Shown piece by piece: positions 9,487 through 18,819 of a stretch of DNA of 64,000 nucleotides. Position numbers and translations under genes: made by a program. Numbering within the stretch: position 1 is the first letter of the stretch; each line of letters begins with the position of its first letter. The stretch covers positions 4,588,001 through 4,652,000 of the forward strand of contig JAPFFF010000003.1 in assembly GCA_039105265.1 (NCBI GenBank), given 5' to 3'. Source of the stretch: Tritrichomonas musculus (taxonomy: Eukaryota > Parabasalia > Tritrichomonadida > Tritrichomonadidae). Under the pieces are notes generated by a model that was given only the letters and a program-made list of their open reading frames with translations, was not told the origin of the DNA and ran no database searches.

Positions 9487-10707
9487 TTAAGTATATATTA
9501 ACTTACGATTCTGTAAGAATACCATATCGATTGTAAACACAAGATGATCATTAAATGAAACTGGAACAGTAATCTCATTTCTATCATAAAAGTCAATCCA
9601 GAATTTATCATCATTGTCATTCAACTTATAGTATTTAATTGGTGTATACATTTCGTTGGTTCTACCAATGAGGTTGTGATTAGATTGACTGGCAAATGAT
9701 GCAGCTACTTCACATTGAGGGGTTAACATTACATTTTCGAATGATAATTCTCGATGAAACTTGATTTTATCATATAAATCAACACGGTCATCATCATCAA
9801 GATCAAAATAACACGCTGTATCAAAATCGAACCTATCATTTGGTGTACCATCATCGTGGTAAGTAAAATCAAGTTCATCTTGAAGCAATTTGACAAAATG
9901 CATTGGTTCATCATTATCATTATCCCATTCATAGAGCTTTTTATATGTAGCATCATCATTGCTATTTGTCATCATGAAATCAATGTAGTATTCAGGGTTT
10001 TTACCAACGAAAATTAACATTGTTGTTTTATCTATGTCTTTAACTATATGTACATCAGTATCAACGTTGAGATGGAATGGTATATCATTGCGTAAACACA
10101 GGAGATAATAATCATCCTTATCTTTATTCAACTGTTCGATTGCTTCAATCTGTCTAGCTTTAAATTCATTCTCATCTTCATTATCATCATTGGTTGCTGA
10201 GATTATATCACTGTAAAGTTTATCATATATGCTTTCATTGTTAATTGTATTGATTAAATCTGCAATAAAATCATCTATTTTATCAAATACATCATGACAA
10301 TATTCAATCTTGAACACTTTACAATCATCTCTATCCATACTGTCAACCACATTTTGTATCTGATCATCACTAAGAATATTAGGGTTCTCATGTGGGTACT
10401 TCATACTAGCTATATCATCGAATTTATCCTTTCTATATTTACGAATGTATAGTGTGAAGTTTAATTCAGCGGATTGTCTAACAGTGATTTTCATGTTACG
10501 TACGCCAATAATCTTCTCACCTACATCAGATGTAAGCCATTCAGGTGGATACTTAAAATATATACGATTAAAATGTTCAATACCATTAGTAAAATAACAT
10601 TCAACCCCATTTATTTTGTATAGCAGTGAATCATTAGCTGAATTATATACTGTTTCAATAGGTAGTGGTATTGATTCATTTGGTGGAGCATCTCTTCGAT
10701 ATGTCAT
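9487..10707 (-). CDS. Polinton structural protein, possible minor capsid (penton) protein (406 aa)
   Basis: First gene of the - strand block, nearest the right terminus. The N-terminal third is beta-rich with the block YFKYPPEWLTSDVGEKIIGV followed by RNMKITVRQSAELNFTLYI, a layout seen in single jelly-roll minor capsid proteins. The middle is Asp/Asn-rich and low in complexity. Its place alongside integrase, ATPase and capsid candidate makes a virion protein likely, but the penton assignment is a guess. Start context CATCAAATGAC matches the element's start signature. Confidence 0.45.
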   Translation of the reverse strand: MTYRRDAPPNESIPLPIETVYNSANDSLLYKINGVECYFTNGIEHFNRIYFKYPPEWLTSDVGEKIIGVRNMKITVRQSAELNFTLYIRKYRKDKFDDIASMKYPHENPNILSDDQIQNVVDSMDRDDCKVFKIEYCHDVFDKIDDFIADLINTINNESIYDKLYSDIISATNDDNEDENEFKARQIEAIEQLNKDKDDYYLLCLRNDIPFHLNVDTDVHIVKDIDKTTMLIFVGKNPEYYIDFMMTNSNDDATYKKLYEWDNDNDEPMHFVKLLQDELDFTYHDDGTPNDRFDFDTACYFDLDDDDRVDLYDKIKFHRELSFENVMLTPQCEVAASFASQSNHNLIGRTNEMYTPIKYYKLNDNDDKFWIDFYDRNEITVPVSFNDHLVFTIDMVFLQNRKLIYT

Positions 10708-10744
10708 TTGATGTTACTTAAACACTTTACACTTGAACCACGTT

Positions 10745-10890
10745 ATGTGAACCGTTGTGTGACGTGATATGTGGCGTGTGACATGAGGTGATGACATGAG
10801 TTTAACGTGAGGTGATAACATGAGGTGGTGACATGAGTTTAACGTGAGGTGACGTGTTAAGTGGTGACATGAGGTTTCACATTGAAAGTG
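10745..10890. repeat. Subterminal GTGACATGAG-type minisatellite of the Polinton
   Basis: About two and a half copies of a roughly 40-bp unit built from GTGACATGAG, TTTAACGTGAGGTGA and close variants. It lies between the outermost gene and the right end of the element. Subterminal repeats of this kind are often binding sites for replication or integration proteins, but no such role can be shown here. Confidence 0.6.
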
Positions 10891-10899
10891 CTATGATGT

Positions 10900-10981
10900 A
10901 GAAATGTCAAAAGGTATGGAGTTTCATCTTAAGGGGGGCAGATGATACGTAGTATCAGACGCCACCCTTAGGGTATCTACT
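10900..10981. repeat. Probable right terminal repeat of the Polinton
   Basis: GC-richer stretch with a run of six G, an imperfect palindrome GATACGTAGTATC and the terminal sequence GGGTATCTACT. Read inwards it starts with AG, as Polinton termini do. Immediately outside, the DNA turns strongly AT-rich and noncoding. The matching left terminal repeat is outside the window, so this is a placement, not proof. Confidence 0.45.
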
Positions 10982-10994
10982 AAAGATTATTCAT

Positions 10995-11350
10995 TTTTAA
11001 TATTTTTCCCTAAAACTCAAGCAAATTCGCCAAATTTACTAAATAAAAGCGATTTACAAAATAACTATCGTACAAATTCCAGCACATAGTTGGTAGATGA
11101 AAAAACTATCGATAATTCATTTGTTTATATTGAAAATAAAACATACTGGAATTAATAAAAGAATTATTTTGTAAAACAATCTTATTTAGTGAGTTTTTTG
11201 AATTTGTTTGAGCTTTTGGAAAAGACATTCTAAAATATTTATCTTTGCAAGGTTTACTTTTCCACGTTGCGCTGGGATATACCTAAGAATTGTTTTGTAA
11301 ACTACTCTTATTTAGCTATTTTGTTGAGTTTATTTGTGTCTTTGGAAGAA
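10995..11350. repeat. Diverged palindromic repeat, three related ~65-bp arms
   Basis: The reverse complement of about 10,997-11,090 matches about 11,135-11,232 imperfectly; both contain versions of TTATTTTGTAAA, CTTATTTAGT, TTTGNTTGAG, with mirrored AATTCCAG / CTGGAATT cores. A third arm in direct orientation lies at about 11,290-11,345. It looks like an old MITE-type palindrome with a partial extra arm. No gene is seen between 10,982 and 12,237. Confidence 0.45.
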
Positions 11351-11880
11351 ATACTATAAAAAAAATAAATTAACCTTTTTGGTCAAAAAATTTTCATCTT
11401 TATTGGTCAATAATAAAATTCATATCATCAATGATATGAACTATACAAAAAATTGATAACATCATATAAGATCTCCAAATCCTCTCGAAAAACATGGCCT
11501 TTTTTTTATTTTATTTTCTAACAAATAAAAAAATGAAGAACATATAAAAAAACTAAAAACTTTTGTCGACTCGTTCATCTTTAAATTGATTTTTTCTTAA
11601 AAAAACATTTTTTTCTCATCATGCATTTTATGAGATTTGAATTAAACACTTTCATGCTATTTTTAAATATGTTAATTTTTTCAATACTTTATTTTTTTTC
11701 CTCCGACCATTCAACTTTGTTCAGAAAAATTCTGAGAAATTACGAATTTTTAACATCATCAACTGCAAAAAAATAATCTCAAATAATTGTGATAGTTCTT
11801 TCAAATAAATTCAAAGGGATGAGCGTTTAAAATCTCTATAGTTGGTGGAAAAAGTCATGCTTAAGAATGAATCTTAATTT

Positions 11881-11987
11881 TAAACTTTGTTTTTTAATTT
11901 TCGCGTGTAAACTTACGGTTTCTAAGAATTTATTTCAAATATTGAATGGTTTATTTTTTACACGCGAAAATTTAAAAACAAAGTTTA
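11881..11987. repeat. 107-bp stem-loop repeat, copy 1 (MITE-like)
   Basis: Starts TAAACTTTGTTTT and ends AAAACAAAGTTTA. The arms (including TTTTCGCGTGTAAA and TTTACACGCGAAAA) can pair over about 30 bp around a loop of roughly 45 nt. A copy that matches at almost every position, except for about ten changes, lies at 30,882-30,987, so it is a dispersed element rather than a chance hairpin. TA at both ends could be a TA target duplication. It has no coding capacity. Confidence 0.75.
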
Positions 11988-12237
11988 AACTGAAATTCAA
12001 AACTCAGACCTTTTTTGACATTAATTTGACCTATTTTTAACCTAAAATTTTTAAAAAAGTGGTCTGACTTTTGATTTTTAGTTTATAAAAAACCCCGCGG
12101 TTTCATTTTTTGAGATATTTTCAAAATTTGAAAATAATTTCTTTATTGCTGATATGGGTTGAATCAATTGTTATTAAGGACCAAATGTTGATGATGATGG
12201 AGAAAAAATATAATATTCATTTTGAGAATTTCATTTA

Positions 12238-13492
12238 TAGTGTGGTGAAAAAGTTTTTGAATAAAATGTAATTCCCTGAATATTGATCATTTTTAAATTT
12301 AAATAGTTTATATATAAAATAAATTATCATCTCCATATAAATCTTTAATTATTAGTTATAAAATTGCTTATTCATCCAGAAATTACATTTTCAAAAAAGA
12401 AGCCCTTCTTAAAATTTCACAATATTTGTATTGTTCACTGTTAATTCAACTTTTATGATATCTTTAAAATTTAATTTTAAATTAATAAAGAGCAATGCAA
12501 AATTTATTATTTTATAAAGCATATCAAAAAAATATTACTTTTGAAATTAGAATTATGAATTTTATAAAAACAATTGAAAAAAAAAGAATTCTCATAAAGT
12601 GACAAAAATATCAAAAACAATAATTTAAAATTAGAATTTTAAAGATATTTTATATAATATATTTTATAAATATTTTATATAATATATTTTATAAATATTT
12701 ATTATTATCAGCTACATTATAAATCATTTTGATCCATTCATTATGCATTCAGATAAATGCAAATTTATTAATAACAAGATTGAATGATATTTTCTCATTT
12801 TTTTAATCTATAAATCGAATATCCATTTGATCCATTATAGAGAAAAAATAATAGTTTATTTGTTACAACTACTTTTATTATTAATTTGGTTGAAAAATGA
12901 TTTCAATGGAGTCAGAAGTTTTTTTGATTATACAACTTTTGAAATTATGATTTTAAATGAAATTTTAATGTATATATAAATAAAATGTTTTTTTCATATG
13001 TTTATATACAATTTTTATCTTTTTAACTAGATTAGAATCTATATTTATAATGTGAATAATGCAATGGCATGTTTAAAATTTTTATTCATCGATAATTTTA
13101 TTGATTGTATTAGTTTTTTTCCAAAAAATGGCTTTTCGTATCGAGACAAATATAATGTAATTTTTCTCCAATTATTAAGTTTATTTACTAAATAAAACAT
13201 TATGAGCAAAAGAGAAAATGTATATACATATTATATTCATATTTTTATTTAATGAATTTATTTCTATCCAATAACAAAATATAAAAATTCCAGATTTCAC
13301 AATTTTTGATGTAAAAAAAAAAATTTCATAATTTTTCAATAGTTTATAACTTTTTATCAAGTCAGCATTTAATCACTAAAATTTAATATATCATGCAATA
13401 GATAATATATTACATATTTATAAAACATACTTGAAATAAAAATAAATCAACTTAGAGTTATACCAAAATTCAAAAACTTTTTCACCACACTA
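12238..13492. mobile_element. Mariner-like non-autonomous TIR element (~1.26 kb)
   Basis: Perfect 27-bp inverted repeats lie at 12,236-12,262 and 13,468-13,494. The termini read TAGTGTGGTGAAAAAG inwards, with an extra TA on each side that fits the TA target duplication of Tc1/mariner elements. The size is close to that of mariner elements, but the interior is extremely AT-rich, shows no open frame of note and no transposase signature, so it is a deleted or never-autonomous copy. A 25-bp unit is present twice in tandem at 12,646-12,695. The right TIR directly abuts the Polinton remnant, suggesting insertion at or into that older element. Mariner families are known in trichomonads; assignment to one is inference. 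Confidence 0.65.
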
Positions 13493-13494
13493 TA

Positions 13495-16400
13495 GATAAA
13501 ACTACTCAAGCAATTACTTATAAAACAGATGACAAGAAACCCGAAAGTATGGATGCCATCATTCAAGATATAAGTAAAAGTAATGAAAATATATCAAAGT
13601 GGATAACAAATAATACTGTTTAATATGTAAATGAAACATTTAATGAAACAACTAATGAGACTACCTATGATGTCAATGAGAAAAACATAACTAACATGAA
13701 AGACTTTGTTGATAAAACAAATACAACAGCTGCTAATATTACTAAATGGATAGATGCGTTAAATGACCAAACTATATCTTATGAGACTCTCTTGAACTTA
13801 ACTGGTGGAAATATGTCCTTGTGCCTTATTAATAAAACAACTGGTGAACCTGAAATACATGAGGTTAAATTGATGAAACAACACCTACTCCTACTCCCGA
13901 ACCAACACCTACTCCCGAATCAACTCCAACACCAGAACCTACTCCTACTCCAACTCCCCAACCAACACCTACTCCAGAACCACCAAAAGAGTTAGTTAAC
14001 CAAGAAGATATTGTTTATGAAATTCCCACTATTGATGAAATAAAGAAACTCGAAGAATATAAGATTCCAGTTAATAATGCCCCTAAAAAACTCACAATTA
14101 ACGTATCTAAGTATTGGTTATATAGTAAAAAGACAATAGGATGGATAAAAGACTTATTGTATAATATAATTTCGACTACTCTATATCTTGCTAAGATGCC
14201 TTTTAAATTAACCTATAAAACAATTGCTTTTGCGACAAAAGAATTTATGAAGCTTATGTACAACTTATTTTATTTTATCTGGTATGGAGTTGATAATATT
14301 GTGAATATTGCATATGAAGCTGTTAAAGATAATGAAAATATATAGTAGTCTTTTATATTGGAGGGGAAGATGTTGATGCTTACTTTAAGGATGTTGATTT
14401 ACATCAGATCTTTGATGAGATAAAAGAATTGACACCAAGAATACATAACAAAATTGATGAATTAAAGAATAAAGGAATTCGAATGATTAAAATAGCATAT
14501 AGCTCATTTACATCATTTTGGAGCAAATTATGGCACTACATAGTTGATTTTTTTAAGAACTAACCGAAGTTAGTTAATGATTATTTTATAGAGATAGGCG
14601 GAGATTGGATAGAAACTATACTTTGGAAATATATTAGAGATTATACTGATTTAGTATTACTTGCTTATGTAATACTTGTATGCGCAATCGCTCGGGGTTT
14701 AGGTGTTGGTGTATTTTGTTTATGTGTAATTCTAATAGCTGCCCTTTTCGACCCAATAGAAAGAGGTGCCAAATGGATTATAAATAAGATTACAAGACAT
14801 CCTCCTGCTCCTTATGCTCGTACACTTGAAGTTGATGATACTGATGGGAATAAAATTGTAATTGAGATTGATGATAATATATTAGAAGTATTTCGAAATC
14901 AATATAACTCATTGGTCTCCAAATATCAAGCAATTTATGCAGTTGTTCCCTCTACTCCTTCAGCTGAATCCAAGTATTTTACATTAAAAGAGTCAGATCA
15001 ACTTTATTTATATAGGCCGGATATTATTGATGAAGATAGTGAATATTATCGTATGAGATGGGATATTGACCCTAATTATAATCTACCACTTAATATGGTA
15101 TTTAAGTTTAGAGATTATTTATTCGGGCATTATTGTGAATTAACATGGGATGGTGAGAAAAGGAACGGTAATAATTGCATCAATAACTGTTTAACAAAGA
15201 TATCAATTGGAGAAAAAAATTGGTGGTCGCCAGAGTTTGTTGTCAAGTATTATGACAAAATGGTAAAATAGATGAAAGAAACTATATATCATGATATACC
15301 TGAAGACCATTCATCACTTAATTTTGAAGAAATATTGTACCCATATCTCAAGAATCGGAGAATCATAAATAAAGATGGAAGTGAAGTTACTGAAGGGGTG
15401 GATACATTTTGGGATGATGGTGGTAAGGGAAAAAGAAAAAAAAACACAAAAGATGATGAGGATTACGATGTTTTAGTGATATCAGTTTCGGCACCAAAAA
15501 AGTTGAATAAAACAGCCTTATATGTTGTATGCGATTTAGACATAAAAGAGCGTATTACGACAGTATAGTGGGATTTTAATCTGGTTGCAGGGGCGGTAAC
15601 ATCAAAATATGTTAATACTTATGGAAGAAATCCGGTCCTTGAATTGTTTAATTGTTATCGAGAAAAAAGATTTGAATCTGGTATGTCTATTCTCTCAGGA
15701 GATGTGAATAAAAATATTGCTATCTATATAGAAAAGAACTATTTTGAGCTAGATAGTTTTGGTACAAACCCATTTCATATCATCATATATCAACAATTTT
15801 ATGAAGTAGAACCAGATCCAAGAAAATGCACTTGCATAACAACCGATTATAATATTTATTCATCAAAAATAATATGGGCTGATAATATTATGACTATGCG
15901 CCGAGATTTAACTGTTGTTGGGGAAACTGTTGATACATTAGGTTATGAATATGCTGTTTTACGAGAGATAGTGAATAACATTGTAGAACAAATGAGAGTT
16001 TAGTCACTATATAATGAATATATAGCTCAAATACAAAAATTTATGACAGTAATGAATACTGCATTACAATTAGTAAACCTTGGTTTTCAAATTTATGCAG
16101 CAGCATCAACATTAAATATGACAGATAATAATTTACGAATCAACACATATCAAACAACACCATTCTCAGGACCTGGAGGTGGAGGTGGTGGCGGCGGTGG
16201 AGGATATCCAGGTGATGGAGGTAGTGGATTTCAAGGTAAGTTTTTAGTTGATGTGGATTTGAAGGCTGAAAAGATGACCTTCCAAAGATTTTTACCAACT
16301 ACAACAACTGTCCAAAATCCTATTGCAGGAGCTATAGGAACCTTTTCAGCAACACAGGTTGTTCTTTCGACAACACATGCTTTAACTCAATTGGGAAGTG

Positions 16401-17525
16401 CTATTGCAACCTTTGGGTCTAATGTCTTAAATTTCTTTAGAGAGAGACCAGATACAAATACGACTGAAACATTAAATATTAATTCCTCTTCGATTACAAT
16501 CTCTGATAATAATAATGGTAATACCATAAATACTATCACAACCACTGAACAATCATTAGTGAGAACTCATAGAGAAGTTCAACCACAAGTTGTTACAGAT
16601 GAAACAGATGAGATTCGAACAGATATTACTGTACCACAGACTACAATGACAAATACAGCATCAACTACAATTGCACTACGAAATCAAGTTCCTGTTATCG
16701 ATATAGCTGGAACCCAGTATACATTAGAAGATATAGCAGATTTGACAAGAGCAGAAAGGAATGCATTAGTTGCTAGTCATCCAGATGTCATACGTATCCA
16801 AATGGTTTAATGTGTGCGATTTGTTTTATAATAATCAACTCATTATCCATAATAATGTATTTCAACGAAGGACTCTAATTAGACCAGCTGATATTGAGAT
16901 GATATATAGAATTCATAGAGCAACGAGTAGTACTTGGTCAATAGAATGGGAAGGAACAACATATACTGCAAGAGATATTGAACAATTATCTATGCAAGAG
17001 AGACTAAATTTGCCATTTGTACAAAATGGAGATATTGGGTTAGAACCTTACTTGAATGACCAAACAATGGAAGCATGGATTAATATCATTGACCATAGAG
17101 GAGAGATAATTAACCCAATTTTTGCTACTATTGATTATTCTGCTCCAACAACTGCTAATATTAGTGGAGGTCAAGTACGATTTGTTGGAATAAATTCATA
17201 GATAGAAGTCAATGCAAATGGAGTAAGATACCAACATTATGATATGGTTGCTACAACAGATACATGGACAGTACCGGGAACAACACCAGCAAAAACAGCA
17301 AGAATGATAGAACAAATAAGTGATGAACAAAGAGGAGAATTAATGGATAATATTTACTCTCATGGTAATCTTTTGGCCTTTACCGATACAACAGATGAAG
17401 GCAATCTAGTAAAAGAATTTACAGCATACGTTGAAAATCACCAAGCAAAAGGTCCGTTTATTACACATCGTACTGATCTTAAATGTATGGTTACTCATTG
17501 GACTACATTTTTCACAATTTGAAAA
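13495..17525 (+). mobile_element. Old, broken Polinton remnant containing part of a fibre-like gene
   Basis: Parts of this stretch translate to sequence clearly related to the N-terminal half of the fibre-like protein at 20-3637, for example FKFRDYLFGHYCELTWDG versus FKFSEYCFGNTWALTWDG, and IIYQQFYEVEPDP versus IIKQQFYEVSPNP. That match lies mainly within about 14.9-16.0 kb. Other parts hold a Thr/Pro-rich tract (around 13.9 kb), a hydrophobic helix-rich tract (14.1-14.8 kb) and a Gly-rich tract (around 16.2 kb) followed by Thr/Ile-rich sequence. The element is broken, with roughly eight or more breaks, and its base composition has drifted to that of the AT-rich surroundings, so it is much older than the copy at 1-10,981. 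No integrase, ATPase or capsid part is recognisable here. Confidence 0.65.
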
Positions 17526-18157
17526 GCTTTAGAAGTCTTACCTTAATAATGAAGAACATTTTTTTTCAGGATTGATACTGAAAATGATGATGAAGAAGAA
17601 CGATCAATTTTTTTTTTTTAATTTATTAAAATCAATGCTATTCATTTCAACTGAAGTTTGAATAATTGAGTATTATATCTTCTCTTTTCAAGCAAATAAC
17701 AGATTTGTATTTTTAGAATCATATAAATTGCTCTCCTTTGTTAGGTATTCAGATACCATAAAAAAGGAGATGAACGATAACATTCCTTTCAATATATCTT
17801 TTAAAAGTTATATTTCGAATTATAAATTAATTTTGGTTAATAATTTAAGATCTTACTGAAACTCATTCCAAAAAAGGAAAAAAAGATCAATTTCATCACT
17901 TGAATATATTGAATATGCTTATAAAATGTGAAAATACCGGATAATCGCAGATATAAATGCGATTTGAAAAAGAAAATTCCATACTGAAAAGGACCACTTG
18001 ATCATTACTAATCACAAAACACTGATAATTTAAATACTAGTTGCAGAAAATATTTGTCTAGTATATTTTTTTAAAAAAACAGTGTTGATTATATAGTTAA
18101 CAGCAAATTGATAAAATTTGTTAACATAAGTATATTATACGTTTTATAAGTAAATAC
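17526..18157. other. Intergenic AT-rich stretch
   Basis: No open frame, repeat or RNA gene recognised. It lies between the Polinton remnant and the TMEM18-like gene and probably contains the latter's promoter in its last hundred bases. Confidence 0.6.
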
Positions 18158-18550
18158 ATGGCGATTGACATCAACACGATATTGTCAGTATTATCCGATG
18201 TAAATTATTTAGATTTACCAATAATTTTAATATTTATTTATCATATTCTCGAGTTTCGGCTAGCGTTTAAGTTTCGCTCAACAAAATTTTATCGATCAAC
18301 GATGTTTGCCTATTGCATTTTATTTATTCTTTCTGGATCAGAAATAGAAAAATACTGCAAATCAAATTTTGAGAAACTTTACTTTTCTAATGATTATTTT
18401 GATCAAAATGGAATATTTTTGTTTATATTCTTTCAACTTCCAGAAATTATAATTGGAATATATTTATTTATTCACTTATTACAAGATTACTATGAAGTAT
18501 ATAAGAGTCGAAAAGCATCACAAAATAATCAAAAAGCTAAAACAAACTAA
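18158..18550 (+). CDS. TMEM18-family membrane protein (130 aa)
   Basis: Small integral membrane protein with about three hydrophobic segments (roughly residues 18-38, 46-62 and 85-110) and a basic Lys-rich C-terminal tail. The stretch SEIEKYCKSNFEKLYFSNDY, then FDQNGIFLFIFFQLPEII, matches the TMEM18 signature, in which an 'E.N..A..NW..FS..QYFDS.GlFiSi' block precedes the last membrane segment. TMEM18 is a nuclear-envelope/ER protein in animals; its role in protists is not known. Length (human about 140) and the Lys-rich tail agree. It stands alone, 0.3 kb before the EF-hand gene and on the same strand. Confidence 0.6.
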   Translation: MAIDINTILSVLSDVNYLDLPIILIFIYHILEFRLAFKFRSTKFYRSTMFAYCILFILSGSEIEKYCKSNFEKLYFSNDYFDQNGIFLFIFFQLPEIIIGIYLFIHLLQDYYEVYKSRKASQNNQKAKTN

Positions 18551-18819
18551 AGTATAAGTCAAATAATTATTCACATCTTAAATAATAATAATAGTACTAT
18601 TTTTTGATTGTAAACATATAAATAATATTATACTTATTTTCAATAATTAATAAACTATTTTCTATTTTTATAATTCTTTTGATATTTTTTCAGGCTAAAT
18701 GGTTTATATGATTGATTTATAAATTCATTAATAACAAATCAATAAATTTTGAATTTTGAAAATTCTATAAAATTTTTAACGTGTAATCATTAAAAATACG
18801 TTACATCAGTTAATTTAAA

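Larger units (their letters stand above)
1..10981. mobile_element. Polinton/Maverick element, right part, looks whole in the part seen
   Basis: The block carries the hallmark Polinton set: a retrovirus-like integrase, an FtsK/HerA-type packaging ATPase and a capsid-like protein, with one convergent large fibre-like gene. Genes are tightly packed (6-60 bp gaps) and use more G and C than the flanking DNA. The left part, including the expected protein-primed DNA polymerase B, lies outside the window. The right end is put near 10,981 because composition drops abruptly there and because the sequence read inwards on - starts AGTAGATACCC, in keeping with the 5'-AG ends of Polintons. No breaks are visible in the listed genes, so the copy is probably young. 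The exact end and the terminal repeat cannot be verified without the other end. Confidence 0.85.

Noticed and set aside
12263-13467. Hidden protein gene inside the mariner-like element
   Set aside because: Stops in all frames and extreme AT content; no DDE/D motif seen.
17526-18157. Further Polinton genes to the right of the remnant
   Set aside because: No similarity to any gene of the young copy could be seen.
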